64,000 nucleotides of DNA from Agrocybe praecox (GCA_964017145.1 OZ024840.1:2480001-2544000); one strand, 5' to 3'; shown: positions 10,680 to 23,845, counted from the first letter of the stretch. The notes: a model not told the origin generated them from the sequence alone. Made by a program: numbers and translations.

Positions 10680-12212
10680 ATGAATCAAATGGGCATGGGT
10701 AGTGTGGCTGAGGCTCCGGTTTGTGACTTATTTCTTATCTCGCTGCAGCCGTTGCTGATCAATGTCATCTATCTACCGTCATTTCTCTTGTATTCCTACC
10801 CTCGGAAACAGAGGCGAGCACATCTTTACGTCGGGAACTTGAGCCCACGTGTAACGGAGTACATGTTGACGGAGATCTTCGCCGTTGCTGGGCCCGTTCA
10901 ACACGTCAAGATCATCCCAGACAGGAACTACCAGCACGGTGGCCTTAACTATGGTTTCGTGGAGTACATAGATATGCGCGCTGCGGAGACCGCACTCCAG
11001 ACACTCAACGGTCGCAAAATCTTCGACACTGAAATTCGGGTTAATTGGGCTTATCAAGGCCAACAAAATAAAGAGGACACGACTGGGCACTACCATGTTT
11101 TCGTTGGAGATCTCAGCCCTGAAGTCAACGACGATGTCCTCGCCAAAGCTTTCAGTGCCTTTGGTACCATGTCAGATGCTCGCGTCATGTGGGACATGAA
11201 CTCCGGCAAGTCTCGCGGTTACGGTTTCCTTGCTTTCCGCGACAAAACCGACGCGGAACAAGCTATCGCCACGATGAACGGAGAGTGGTTGGGTGCAAGG
11301 GCTATTCGGGTCAACTGGGCCAACCAAAAGACTCAAGGAGCTCCACCTGGAGCTTCCCCATCTCCCGCTTCAAATGGACCCATAGGAGGAGCTGGAGGCG
11401 CGCCCGCCCCAATCAATTTCCAGGGAGGACCTCTGTCTTACGAGTCTGTGGTCCAGCAGACCCCTGCCTACAACTCCACCGTTTATGTTGGGAACTTGGT
11501 GCCTTACTGTACTCAAGCAGATCTTATCCCATTGTTCCAGTCCATTGGTTATCTCTCTGAAATCCGTATGCAAGCCGACCGTGGATTTGCTTTTGTCAAA
11601 TTAGATACCCATGAACATGCCGCTATGGCTATCGTGCAACTTCAAGGACAAATGGTGCACGGACGGCCCATCAAGTGCAGTTGGGGCAAGGATAGAGCTG
11701 ATGGTGCAACTACCGTGGCGAACCCAGTTAGCCCAACCGCTGCGGCCACCCCTTACGGAAACATGGTACGTGGCATCATAATGCATACGATACTTTTGCA
11801 TTGACGCCATAAAATAAGCCCATGTACGGAATGCCTCAGCCCGCTAGCTACGGTCAGTACGGCTTTGGTGGTTACACAGGATTCCCCGCCCAAGCTGCTG
11901 GTGCCGCTGGTACCGCAGGACCTGGCTCTCCAGGTATGCCACAAGCTGCAAATGTTCCCGGAGCTGGCCTCGGTCTCAACGTAGCAACAGGTCAACAGGC
12001 AGGCCCAGATATCAACGCTTCAGCTGGCGCGCAGCCTGGTCAACCACAGTGGGGTGCAACTGACCCGAACTACTACTCCAACTACTGGGGCGGTGAGTAG
12101 AACCATTCCTTGTTGATTATATAGTTTTATTCATTATCGGTTAGGTTATTACGGCCAACAAGCTGCAACCACTCAACAGGCTGGTGACGCTCAAATGCCA
12201 GGACCAGCATAG
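10680..12212 (+). CDS. Three-RRM poly(A)/U-rich RNA-binding protein, Pub1/TIA-1 type
   Basis: Starts MNQMGMGSVAEAP; after an intron it reads RRAHLYVGNLSPRVTEYMLT. Three RRMs are clear. RRM1 has LYVGNLSPR and GGLNYGFVEYID; RRM2 has VFVGDLSPE and GKSRGYGFLAF; RRM3 has VYVGNLVPY and DRGFAFVKLDTHEHAA. The RRM2-RRM3 linker is Pro/Ala/Gly-rich, and the C-terminal tail is rich in Gly, Ala, Gln and Tyr and ends QQAGDAQMPGPA. Order and spacing match Pub1/TIA-1, which bind U/A-rich mRNA and enter stress granules; this low-complexity tail fits. Exon 2 is long (about 950 nt); later introns are at 11765-11819 and near 12093-12144. Alternative: Nam8-like, but the compact layout favours Pub1. Confidence 0.9.
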
Positions 12213-12531
12213 ATTAATCCTAGTTCTACAAAATATTCGCCTAGGCTACATCTTGTGTCTGCTGAATTATGGAATAATGGCTCTTTCTTACTTTTTATCG
12301 CCACTTATTTTGCGCTTTTTTATATATTATCATTGCCTTCGCTTTTGACCATTTCTTTTTTTTCCCGATTTCGCCTTTCTTGACAATACTGCTCTTGTGT
12401 TCTTGTTCAGGCAATTTCAATATGTTAAGATTAAAGTGTGAACCTAAAGAAGTTGAAGGGTATATGGACTCGAGCTATATACGAGAAAAAGTCAAATAAT
12501 CAAACTTCAGCGCTGCCTTCTTCATCAATAA
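12213..12531. other. Convergent 3' flanks of the RRM gene and ATG16
   Basis: T-rich stretch (TTTTTTATATATTATC and CATTTCTTTTTTTTCCC around 12315-12365) between two convergent genes, probably holding both polyadenylation regions. No gene seen. Confidence 0.5.
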
Positions 12532-13514
12532 TTAACCATTCGGTGTCAGATCCGCTCCCTGGACTATTGGAGGCAGTGACCCATTCTTCTTCGTCGCCAG
12601 ATGCGCTGACTGGTGTTCCAAGTCTTTTCCCGACCCAGACGTGGGCCGGCTGGGATCTGGAGAGTTGGCAGAATTTGATCCAGAACCGTCCTGGCCAGAA
12701 CCTTCTCTCCAAGTTACAACATTGTCTTGACGGGAACGTTCATGTAACTCGTTCGCTTCATTCATGCGGTTGGCTTCTGCTTGTTTAGCATCGAGCCAAC
12801 GCTGAAGAAGCTTTGCGTTGTCTTTAGCGAGTATTTGGTTGCGTTCTTCGACCTGAGTGAGCTCAAGCAGAGACGTGCTAATCTCGTCATGTAAGATCTA
12901 GGTATGGTTGAATACGATAAATATGACACATAAATGATATAAATTACCTGTACTGTTCTATCTTTCTCCGTCATGAGTTCTGCATGCTGATCAACTTTAC
13001 GGCGCAGGGTTGCAATTTCATCTTTTGCCTTCCTCAGACTTTCGGAGTCGATTCTAGATAATTCTTCCTTTTCACGCAAAGTCTCGTTCATTGATAGGAG
13101 CCTCTGTGCGTTTTGGCCCTGTGTTTTGTAGAGATTGGCAAGTTCATCACGTAGAGATGATATCTGGGTCTCGAGGGAGGCCACATATGCCGCGCGAACA
13201 GGATTACTGGAAGATGATAGTGTCACAACTAACCTCAATGTGCTTAATAAGGACTTACTCTTCGCCTGCAGAAGACCCTGTTGAGGTTACTGAGCCCTTG
13301 ACAGTCCCCACAGCTCGCAAAAGGGTTGCATTCCGTTCCTTGAGAAGTTTGGTCTGCTGAGCAAGTCTACGGTCTTGGAAATGCGATGAGAAAAGCAACT
13401 ATGATTATAAATGATAAGCTCACATTGCTCGATAATTGGAGCAAAGGCCGAGTCTGCGTTGTTTCTCTCAGCCAGTCGCAGCCGCAGGAGTTCTTGCCAG
13501 GAAGGTTCAGCCAT
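12532..13514 (-). CDS. ATG16: Autophagy protein Atg16 (short fungal form)
   Basis: Coiled-coil subunit that dimerises and carries Atg12-Atg5 to the phagophore, where the complex acts as an E3 for Atg8 lipidation. The start MAEPSWQELLRLRLAERNNA is the Atg5-binding helix. It is followed by DSAFAPIIEQ, RRLAQQTKLLKERNATLLRA, and a long heptad region (YVASLETQISSLRDELANLY, SMNETLREKEELSRIDSESL, LRRKVDQHAELMTEKDRTVQ). After a 58-nt intron, ILHDEISTSLLELTQVEERN and AKLLQRWLDAKQAEANRMNE close the coiled coil. The tail is Ser/Gly/Pro-rich and its 3' structure is uncertain: another frame stays open to 12500 and could be joined by one more intron. No WD40 domain, as usual for fungi. It is head to head with YPT7, 188 bp between ATGs. 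Confidence 0.88.
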
Positions 13515-14663
<1,149 letters not shown>

Positions 14664-15095
14664 ACTTCTAATTCATGATATCCTGCTACTAGTGTCTTTC
14701 CTTTATCCTTTAGCATTTGCCATTAGTTTACTTAGCTCTCTACAATCTACTAGGACTCCATACATTTCCCATTTCGCTCGTGTTCAATATTGATTTTTTG
14801 TCATCCACCATACCCTTGTTCTGTTACTACAATACTCCAAAGTATAGGGGTATGTATATATATCGAAAATGTCATTGCGAAGCAAAATTTGAGTTGGATA
14901 GCATACTTAGACGGTTGTAGTCGGTGTCGCGGGCCGCGCCAACTGCAGCCTTGTGTTTCATAAACGCGTTGTTACCGATGTCGATGAATCGTGACTTCAA
15001 ACTTATCATGCTTAGTTTATGACCATTAACGCAAGAATTCAAACTCATTTCTTCTCAATTGCAAACAGTGTCTATGCTCAAATTGAATTCTCAAT
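14664..15095. other. Intergenic between YPT7 and the chromodomain gene
   Basis: YPT7 3' flank (TATGTATATATATCG near 14850) followed by the promoter of the next plus-strand gene. No supported ORF. Confidence 0.5.
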
Positions 15096-18000
15096 ATGCC
15101 AAAGTCAATTAAATCCAATGTAAACGAGTTGGATGAATTTAAAAAATCCAGCGACGTTGAGAGCTCGGATACTTCAGACGATCACGGTGAAAAACGTTAT
15201 CATGTTGGTCAGTTGTTTCACTACGTATATTTGTGATGTAAAAGCTGATTACGACTTGCAGAGGTCATCAAAGCGGTGAGACCTCTAGGTTATGACTCGG
15301 GAGTGGTGAAAAAGAAAAAGAAAGGAAAGAAACCTATATACAAAGTAAGGGCATGCATTGCAGCTTATTTCGCACCAATTCTTTACATGGGATTTTCTAG
15401 GAATATCTCGTAAAGGTTAGAACAGACCTTTGCCTCTGCTATACTCTTCATGATGAATTTGATCATGCAGTGGGCCAATTATTCCTCCGACGACAACACG
15501 TACGGCGCCAAAGCTACCTTCTTTGACATACAATGGAGTTAATGAATGATGTAATTGCAGCTGGGAACCAGAACAGAATGTTGCTGGATGTCAAAGATTG
15601 TTGGAAAGCTTGTGGAAACATCTGGGAATGCGAGCGGATGATTACACGGGAGGCTCCATCTTGATACCGAGCGATAAATGGATAGGTGGCTTAGTTTCTG
15701 TTTCTTACCTTATTCGTGAATTATTGATTGATATGCATCACGACAACAGATGGTGAGAAGAATTTTTTTGCAAAACAGTACAGAGATAAGCAACTGCGAC
15801 GGGAGAAAAAGAAACGCGACGAAAAAGAGAAGGTTGGCATCAGCATTCAGCATGCACTTCAATATTCATATCTCAACTCTTTCTTGTTAAAGGAAAAAGC
15901 AGGACGTAGTTCGTCTCGAAATTCGCCAGAGCCAGGCTCTTCTTCAGACGATGATCTCCTTATTAAAGTTCAGCCTCTGAAGATCACAATCCCCTCTCAT
16001 ACGAAGCGGAAGAGAATAGAGTCACCGCCGTCATCAGATGATGTACTTATGATAGTATCTATAGGGACGTTTTCTTAGTGGCTGACCTTCTTATCGTGCA
16101 GGAACCTCTCATCAACCAGAAGAGGGTAAAATTGAAGCCCCAGACCGTACACGCAACTGTGAGCCACTTCCGTCCTTTCCTTTGAAGTTCTTGATATCGA
16201 TGTCCGACAGTCATCTGTGATACCTTCTTCACCAATCCACTCTACTTCTGGCCTTTTCTCCGATGATGAAACTGAAACGACGTCTGTCCCCGCTAAACCT
16301 ACTCTGAGAACTTTGCCACAGAAAGCACCTGAAGCGAGAATTCCAAACAAGCCAACATTGCCTGCTGTTCCAGTCGGTGGGATCTCAACGAAACAGCGCC
16401 TTGCACAAGGGGCTTTGGCACCTGTTCTTCCTAAAGACCTCGTAAACCCCAAGACAAAAGCAAATCCTTTGCCACATAGGACGAATTCGTCGTCATCTCA
16501 ACTGATAGCTCTTCGTTTTAAAAAGCAGAACCAGTCAGTAGCTGCTCCAAGTAGTAGCGGACCCCGCTTCGATGCGACACCCACTACCCCTTTACACTCA
16601 CCTATAGTTAATGAACCCACTCTAGCATCTCTTAACTATATTCAATCTCCCGGAGCGGACCATGGTTTATTCCAGGATAATATTAACCAGGATCCCATGC
16701 ACACCAGTCCAGATCGTCCTGTTACCCAGAATGACATATTGTGAGTTTCTCCTCCGGAATTATATATCAATAATCTTATGAAATATTTCATCAAGCACGC
16801 ATCAAACGATTCCAGAGCTTTTCCCTCAATCTGAAGCTGATATTTTTCTTCAGAGTATTATGCCTCCAGAGTAAGTATATTTACGTTATATTCAAAGAAG
16901 CCTCTCGCTGATAATTTCACTTCAAGGATGGCCGGACCTCTTCGGTGAGACATGCCAGAAGTATGATTCGGAGATAATTAAATCTTTGTTAGACCTCCAC
17001 CTGAAAAACCTTTCGAAGTTGCACCCCCGAAAGCCCTTAGAGCCAAGTTACCACCGATTCCTCGGTATGTTTGCGGTGAATGAACGCAGGAGGCTTTATG
17101 TTAACGATATTTTATCAAGTAGCATACCCAAAATATGGAAATGGAATGGACCCATCTATCTCGGCCACAAGAAAGAACAACTTTTTGAAGGAGAATTGAA
17201 GCATCAACTTGTGGATGAGCATTCCATCAAGTTTTCCCATGTCTTCCCGAATATCGAGTCCATTGAAATCACCAAGATGTATGATAATACGGATATGCTC
17301 TCGAACATCCATGCGTTCAAAAAGCCTCAACAGATTGGCTTGTTAACCCCAGTTCAAGAGAAAGACCGCGAAGCATTCACGACTCTAGTTTCTTATCTTC
17401 GGAAGAAACAGCAGGTAAATCCAACTCTATCTAAGAATGATCACAGACATGCCTGACGCGATCAAGTTTTTTATGGTTCCAGTGATTCTCGATGGTAATG
17501 CTATTGGACAAATTATATTTTTTCCCTGGAGCAATGAACAGCGTTTCCCCTTGAATTTTAATCATCTGGATCTTCCACCTGACATCAATCCGCTGAAAGG
17601 AGACCAGCATCTTCTTGCTGTCCTCTTGATATATGCTTTATCCCCTGGCCAAATAGAGCAAGCTGGATTGAAACCACCTGCGAGTCTTGCAAAATTGTTG
17701 GAGCCCTTTCGCCCTCGTGAAAAGGACATTTGGGAGAAATTGCTGCGTTCTAAACCCATGTTCCATCATGGTGTCAGAATACTTGGATTCACGAAAAAAT
17801 TCTTCGAATATATAGCGGATTATCCAAACTCCCGCGGGTATATAGTATGGTCACAGAAGAACGGACTTGAGACGCGATGCCTTCTCAGCGTCCTCGAGCA
17901 GACCCGGGCCAAACATCTTAAGCCGAACCAGGAGGCCAGAATGGTCTTTTGCCATGTCAGCGCTCTGGAGACGTTTTACCGCATGCCTCACTTCGCAGAA

Positions 18001-18953
18001 AGGCGAGCTACACAGCCTATAGTGCAGTTTTACACTTATGGTACTCACGAAGACGTTCCAAGCTCATTATGGTCGATCAGGGAAATCTTTCCGCTGGGCA
18101 AGTTTTTTTCCTTCTTAATCTCGGCCCTTCAGTTACTGATGAGGAAATGCTTGTAGGTGGTGTAGTTACATTCACCCCATCTGCCATGCAATTGGATATG
18201 CTCGGTATCATCAATCTAATTCGGCGTCTTGATGCACATCCGTTGTGGTGCGCGTATATCTTGCCTGCAGCATTGGGTGTCCTTGCGAAGATGGAATGCG
18301 GTAACAGTGACCCGGTAGCAATCTTTAACAAGTAAGCCTCCATTGTATTACGAGGAAAATGTTGCTTAATATCATCAATCACAGGGGAAAGCTTGGGATG
18401 GCTCCAATCTTGGCAGCCATTGAAGAGGGTAGTGTTGCTCTTATCAGCGCACCTCCCAAGGTGACTGATGCAAGATATGATACCTCACTCGAGAATGATC
18501 CCTCCTTACTCGAGAACTGGCAAATGAATCATTTTGATTTAAGTCCTCCGACGCAGAGTGATGCTCTGGATAAAGGCATCAAAGCATTGCTGAGCAACCA
18601 AACGATGTTGAAAGCTGAGGTCTCAACACGTAACACGATGATCGAGACGGATATTGTGAACGATATGCTGGCGATGCAGATGCAACCGACAATCATGACG
18701 AACTACAGACGATATGTAATCATTGACAGTAAAGAAGGGATACAAGCCAAGAATTGTGGCGCTTATGTCAGTGGGGTGCGTATCTTCACTTTCTTCTTCT
18801 TCTGTTTGTATGATGCTAATTTGAGTCGCCCAGATGGAGTGGACGACGACGGAAAAATTCGATTTCAACGATGAATTTTATCCTCGGAACACTATTGTCA
18901 GTAGCTCCGCAACTGCGCCCATCCCCTCACCTGCGACGGCCCCGACGAAGTGA
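15096..18953 (+). CDS. Chromodomain protein with conserved C-terminal domain; candidate Chp1-like
   Basis: Starts MPKSIKSNVNELDEFKKSSD. Exons give a chromodomain: EKRYHVEVIKAVRPLGYDSG, a lysine-rich insert (VVKKKKKGKKPIYK), EYLVKWANYSSDDNTWEPEQ and NVAGCQRLLESLWKHLG. The three aromatic cage positions of HP1-type methyl-lysine readers are filled (Y in RYHVE; W and Y in VKWANY). A charged, low-complexity middle follows, then about 600 ordered residues. These include LFGETCQKYDSEIIKSLLDL, VILDGNAIGQIIFFPWSNEQ, HGVRILGFTKKFFEYIADYP, MVFCHVSALETFYRMPHFAE and GGVVTFTPSAMQLDML. Fission-yeast Chp1 has a chromodomain plus C-terminal SPOC and PIN-like domains, and this layout is compatible, but the C-terminal homology is inferred, not verified. 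The end is PIPSPATAPTK. More than ten introns; the join near 16880-16920 is uncertain. Confidence 0.72.
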
Positions 18954-19080
18954 AAGAACTATAAATGTGTATAAATATGATAATCTTGTGTACAAATATA
19001 ATGTTGGTACTGTTTCTACAAAGTCGAATTGGTCGTTTACATATATGCTTGCTTCCTTGTGTTCGGTCTTTTGGCAGCTT

Positions 19081-19980
19081 CTAATCCATAAGGTATGCCC
19101 TTTCGATCATACGCGTCTGTCTATCTGTCAATTCGAAATCGTCCGTGCTCTTGGTCTATAGAAGAGGTATTAAGCCAGAAAAGCGAAGGCTTGTGAAGGT
19201 TTTCTTACTACTTGTAAAACTATCTTTTTCGAAGTTTCCAGGACTTCGCCCGCTATAACAAGTTCGTCGAGGAGCTACCATACAGATGCAATTTCAGAAT
19301 ATGTGTAGTCCACTGTCGTGTAACTTTACCGAGTATGCTTCTCGGAAATTGAATATTCTAAGTGGCGAGGTCAGAAAAAACACTCAAAGGACACGGAGTA
19401 GAAGTAGGTACGTACAGGTCCATTTCACAAACCTACAAGCAAGGAGGCAATGTGAGGCAAAAATTGGACGTAGACTAACGCCGCGATAAATAATACAACG
19501 CACATTTCCAAAATATCGATCGAGAACCTCGACGTAGCGGTGAATGACCTCGAGGGTGATGAGCTCATTATCTTCGTCGCCAATCTCACATATGAAATAG
19601 AGCGAAGCGTAGCGCCGGTAGATGACCTACAGTGTTTCGTAATAATAATATAGCCATGCAGTATACTATCTCCGCTAATAGAGCACAGAAACGCACCTTC
19701 TTTCCTAGATACCTAAGCTCGTTGGGATGCAGAGAATCGCAGAATTTCAGAGTGCCCACCTTTGTATTCAATCACGTTGCATGTCCGTGGTCGGCGATTG
19801 AGCGCGAGCTGAGAGACGTCTTGAACGATCTTGGCCTTTGCTTTGGAGGAAAGAGTGATGTACCACTTAGCGAGGCGAAGTTTGCCTTGAATGGAGTGGT
19901 CAATTTCTTGGTTGAAGGACCGAGACGGTTGTGTTAATTTGTGCACCTTGCTTGGATACAAGCAGAATATAGTTGATCAT
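19081..19980 (-). CDS. APS1: Clathrin adaptor AP-1 complex subunit sigma
   Basis: Built from many small exons. The start [12 protein letters not shown] is followed, after an intron, by [20 protein letters not shown] and [20 protein letters not shown]. Next come [55 protein letters not shown] and [19 protein letters not shown]. The last exon probably reads [20 protein letters not shown] and stops at 19081-19083. This is the longin-like small chain of a clathrin adaptor. LDELVIAGE with ETSKK matches AP-1 sigma better than AP-2 or AP-3. It acts in trans-Golgi/endosome sorting. Exons are very short, which is why no long ORF shows. The stop is my least certain point. Confidence 0.85.
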
Positions 19981-20147
19981 GATGATCGTCCAGAGTGAAT
20001 GGACGAGAGTGGGACGGTGGTACTAACCGAACAGGGGGAATGGCATGGTCAATTGTACCTTCGTCGGGCCGGCAGATAAGATTCATAAAAGGGAGAAATA
20101 AGTACATTCCTGAAAACTTTATATATATTTAACTACTAGTTATCTTT

Positions 20148-20972
20148 TCAGAGCTTGAAAGGGGTTTTGGGATAATCGAGTTTGGCTGCAGCGGCGTCGT
20201 CGACGAACCAATAAAGTTGGCCTGGGAAGACGGGTTTCACTCTGGAAGCAGGGAGCCCTTGTTCTGGATGATCCAGGATAGACTTGAGTGTGTCTGCCTT
20301 TTCCTTGCCCGCGGCGACGAATGCGACTCTGGCGGCGTGGTTGATGACTGGATAGGTGAAGGTGATACGCTTGGGTGGAGGCTTGGGGGAGTCATCGAGA
20401 TATGCGACCCATCTGTCCTCTTCTACTAGAAGGTCGTGGCCGGGGAAAAGAGAAGCAGTGTGTCCGTCGGGACCCATGCCAAGGAGGATAAGGTCGAAAA
20501 TGGGGAAACGAGCTGCGTCCTTCTGAGCAAACTCGTGTATGAGCTGCTTTTCGTATGAATCGGAAAGCTCCTCGAGATCATTGAGAAGAGTAGGGTCGAT
20601 GGTGTGAATGTTCTCTGTGGGAATGTCGACTTTGGAGAACAGATTCTGAGTACAAGCGAGATGATTGGAGTCTGGATGATCAAGCGGAACGACTCTTTCA
20701 TCGACATAGTAGACTTGCCTGAAGGATATCAGACGATTTTTCAAAAAGAAGAAAAAGGATGAATACCAATGATTCCATTTTATTGTTGGATTGTTAATGA
20801 GACCTCTGAGTAGTTTTGGCAGAGAACCTCCTGAGAGAGCGATAGTAAATCTGCCCTTTTTATCAATGGACTCTTTCTGAGCCTTTGCGACGAAGGATGC
20901 AAGAGAGGATACGAGGACCTCAGTGTCCTGGAAAGAGACGAGGATGGGAGCAGAGGGAGGATGGTGTGCCAT
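20148..20972 (-). CDS. 6-phosphogluconolactonase
   Basis: Hydrolyses 6-phosphoglucono-delta-lactone to 6-phosphogluconate, the step just before Gnd1. Starts MAHHPPSAPILVSFQDTEVL; family blocks are FTIALSGGSLPKLLRGL, VYYVDERVVPLDHPDSNH, IFDLILLGMGPDGHTASLFP (catalytic His) and ITFTYPVINHAARVAFVAAG. The end is VFPGQLYWFVDDAAAAKLDY plus PKTPFKL. The whole span is one open frame, but it contains a clear 48-nt intron (gtattcatcc..ccttcag) after NHW. Splicing removes 16 odd residues (YSSFFFFLKNRLISFR) and joins WNHW to QVYYVDER as in the family. Resulting length of about 258 residues is normal (Sol3/Sol4 type). Confidence 0.93.
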   Translation of the reverse strand: MAHHPPSAPILVSFQDTEVLVSSLASFVAKAQKESIDKKGRFTIALSGGSLPKLLRGLINNPTIKWNHWYSSFFFFLKNRLISFRQVYYVDERVVPLDHPDSNHLACTQNLFSKVDIPTENIHTIDPTLLNDLEELSDSYEKQLIHEFAQKDAARFPIFDLILLGMGPDGHTASLFPGHDLLVEEDRWVAYLDDSPKPPPKRITFTYPVINHAARVAFVAAGKEKADTLKSILDHPEQGLPASRVKPVFPGQLYWFVDDAAAAKLDYPKTPFKL

Positions 20973-21178
20973 CGTAGTAGTTGCAGATAATAATTACAGA
21001 AAAAAAGATTATGTAGATAGCAGCCAGGTCATATGACATCATCATCATACATCATGAATCCAACTCTCACGCCTTTTCCACCTCTCCCATTCCGTACATC
21101 GATGGCAGTCGAGGCACTGGCGGTAAAGAATGGCGCCCAGCTCCTTCACTCGTCGCTACGACGCGTAAATCTCAATAC

Positions 21179-21880
21179 CTAAAACAATAAAGAGAACAAC
21201 ATACACGGTGTGCCTGGAGACAACCATCTATCGACAACAGAGGTACGATCATATGCTTCCCCATCAAGACGAGCGCTCGCTGATCGTAGTAATTCTCCTC
21301 CGAGAGGCGTAGGCAGCACTATTTGGATCTGGCTGTGCGGCCCATGGGGTGTTCCTCGCAGCGTGTGGCGGCTTGTCCTCGAATAAAGCGTGCTATGCGA
21401 GGAAGACACGGAAAGAGGACGAGGCGACGGTGCGGACTGGGCATTGTCTACGGGGATCGGAGGCTGACTGTTGCTGAGGTCAGACGAGGACGCAACGCGC
21501 GTTGGGTGAAAGGGAGGGCTTGGTAATGGGAGGGAGTTGTCGTAGTTCAAGGGGGAGTAACTAATGGCTGATTCTGTGTCTGCCGGAGAAGACACGGTCG
21601 GACTATTCTTGGAAAGGAGAGAGGCACGACTCGCCCTTGCCGACACCGACCCTGGCGCGACAAGATGTGTCTGCGAATTGTACCATGTCTGCGACCGGGC
21701 AAGGGTATTGTCGAATTTTGCAATGTGCTGCTCGCGGTGGTGGGCGAGAGGCTGCACCGGGGGGAGGGGGTTGGAGGTCGCTGCGACTTTTTTGACGAGA
21801 CGAAAGGCGACGACGGTGAGAATGGCGACAAGGACGACAGCCGCGACGACGACGACTACGATAGTGTCCTTGCTAACCAT
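21179..21880 (-). CDS. Uncharacterised single-pass membrane protein with disordered cytosolic tail
   Basis: Starts MVSKDTIVVVVVAAVVLVAI, so one hydrophobic segment spans about residues 6-28, followed directly by basic residues (RLVKKVAA), which places the tail in the cytosol. The rest is Ser/Pro/Thr-rich without a known domain. Near the end are SQIQIVLPTPLGGELLRSAS and VVDRWLSPGTP, which look conserved-like. The open frame runs on to 21179 (CMLFSLLF), but a short intron from gtgtatgttg to gttttag would instead end the protein as SPGTPY at about 21173. Function unknown. It starts 98 bp from the divergent PXA gene. Confidence 0.6.
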   Translation of the reverse strand: MVSKDTIVVVVVAAVVLVAILTVVAFRLVKKVAATSNPLPPVQPLAHHREQHIAKFDNTLARSQTWYNSQTHLVAPGSVSARASRASLLSKNSPTVSSPADTESAISYSPLNYDNSLPLPSPPFHPTRVASSSDLSNSQPPIPVDNAQSAPSPRPLSVSSSHSTLYSRTSRHTLRGTPHGPHSQIQIVLPTPLGGELLRSASARLDGEAYDRTSVVDRWLSPGTPCMLFSLLF

Positions 21881-21978
21881 GTTTGAGAGAATAAAAAGAG
21901 GTCAAAATGTAATTAGTACCAAGATAAAGAAATATCACATGACTTTTAAACTGAGTCGGACGAGAGTCTGAAGTCAGC

Positions 21979-23520
21979 ATGGGTCCCTCTCTTGCCAGCC
22001 GCCTTCTCTTCCACAGTCAGCCTCTTCCTCTTCTTCCTCTTCTCCCAAAAGATCTATCAGATGAACTCCATGATTTCCTTGCTCTCGCCCTCCGCGCTTA
22101 TGTTTCCCCTTGGTGGTCAAAAATCACTCGATACGACAAGGATTTCTTGCCTCACATAAATCTTATCATTACACATGTCATACGCGCTCTCGACTCTAGA
22201 ATACACCGTCTCGATGTCCCAGACCTCATTTTCCATGATTTTCCAACAATTCTTACCCAGCACTACCGTGATTATCGCAATGTTGCTGGAAAGTTGCACA
22301 CTGCATACGCCACAGGAGGTGCTGCCTCGTTCCCTGCTCTCTTTGCCCATCTCCAACCCCACATGGCCATCTCACACGAAGGTGTCATCGATAGAGAGTA
22401 TTACCGCCAGATAGTAGACCATATACTCAAGGCCTCTCTTCCCCCGGAAGATTATGAGCCAGAGTCTGAGCGCATCATCGTCCGCGAAGTCATCGTCAAG
22501 GTTCTCATCGACGACGTTCTTCCAAAAATCACTCAGCCGTGGTTTATTAACAGGTCCATTCTTGACCTATTGGGTAATACAGACGACCATAATTATATCG
22601 TACGTCCTTCTTCCTCTTCGAGCGTTCTCATCCCTAATATACCTTCAAGTCTCAGCCTGTTCCGCTATCAGAACACCCTTCCTCTGCCAGCCATAGTTTC
22701 ATCATTATCATCCTTTCCTTTCTCCAATCCTTCTCCGGCATGTGTCTTGCCCTCATTCAGGCCTACAAGCAAGCCATATCTACCATCAAGCTTGTCCAGC
22801 AATCTCCCTCACGGACACCTCAACCTCCGATAGCAGTACCTACGTCTTCTGCACCGGAACAGATAGCACACGCACCTTCAATGGCATCTGCTCCTTCAGC
22901 CAACTCCTCTTACTACTCTTCCCGTATTTCAGATTCGACCCTCGCACCATCTTTCGAACCACCGAAACACACTATGCACCACAACTACGCCGAACAACCA
23001 CTTGTCTTTCTCTCAGAGCTCGTCTCTGCCCAGGACCGCTTCTCTTCCTCGTTCACCCTCAACTCCATGTCCATGGCTACATCTTCCATGACCCCCTTTG
23101 TCGACAAACTCCTACCGCACATGCTGCACAACTTCCTTTCGCCAGCTTTCATTCTCAACACAACGCGCACCGCAAAACGCACCCTCTTCCCGAATGGATA
23201 CCCAGGCCCGCAGCCTCCTATACCATCAGCTGAAGAACAGGCAGAGTGGAGAGCCAAGCTCGTTGCTTGGAGAGGCTCTGGTGGTTTCTGTACGTGTCAA
23301 TCATTTTTTGCTTCAAACGATCATATTAATTGCTCACGTTTATATATCAAATGAAACAGCTCTTCTAATGCCCCTTCTTCTCGGTCCCGACCCATCTGCG
23401 ACCTTGGGTGCCGCACTGGATCCTCTCAGCGATCCTCATTGTAATTTACGTCTTGCTGTATTTCTTCTGGATAGGATCTTAGTGGGCTTATTCCCCGAAC
23501 TGGCTGGTGTACCTATGTGA
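21979..23520 (+). CDS. PXA-domain (PX-associated) protein
   Basis: Starts MGPSLASRLLFHSQPLPLLP. DLSDELHDFLALALRAYVSP, WWSKITRYDKDFLPHINLII and LDVPDLIFHDFPTILTQHYR are typical of the PXA domain found in Snx13/Snx25-type nexins and related fungal proteins. ESERIIVREVIVKVLIDDVL and WFINRSILDLLG complete it. An intron of about 50 nt starts after HNYI, then a hydrophobic helix (SFIIIILSFLQSFSGMCLAL) and IQAYKQAISTIKLVQQ. A low-complexity stretch leads to a second ordered part (SELVSAQDRFSSSFTLNSMS, PFVDKLLPHMLHNFLSP), ending LVGLFPELAGVPM. No PX or RGS domain seen. Probably endosome/vacuole or ER membrane linked. Intron near 23290-23357. Confidence 0.75.
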
Positions 23521-23845
23521 TTTTTTGTACATATTTCGGACTTGTATATTATATTCTGCTTCATATATTTTCATATCGATCGCATTAAGAGATAAAGGAC
23601 ATGATTGATTAATTTTCAAGATCAACGATACGAGTGTGTATATAGGACAGAGAACAAGTAATAGGTTGCTAAATATTATTACAACGACAAAACAAACAAA
23701 ACAAACAAAAAAGCAAATGACGACACGAAAACAAAAAGATAGCAATGTGAATGCGGAATGCGATGATGGGTTTAAGAATGTGATATGTATATGTGGATAT
23801 TAATGGGCATAGGGCATGGAGCAGCGAGCAGCGAGCTCTTGTCTG
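23521..23845. other. Convergent 3' flanks
   Basis: Lies between the PXA gene (+) and the next minus-strand gene. It has an A-rich run with repeated ACAAACAAA units (about 23690-23720). No gene. Confidence 0.5.
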
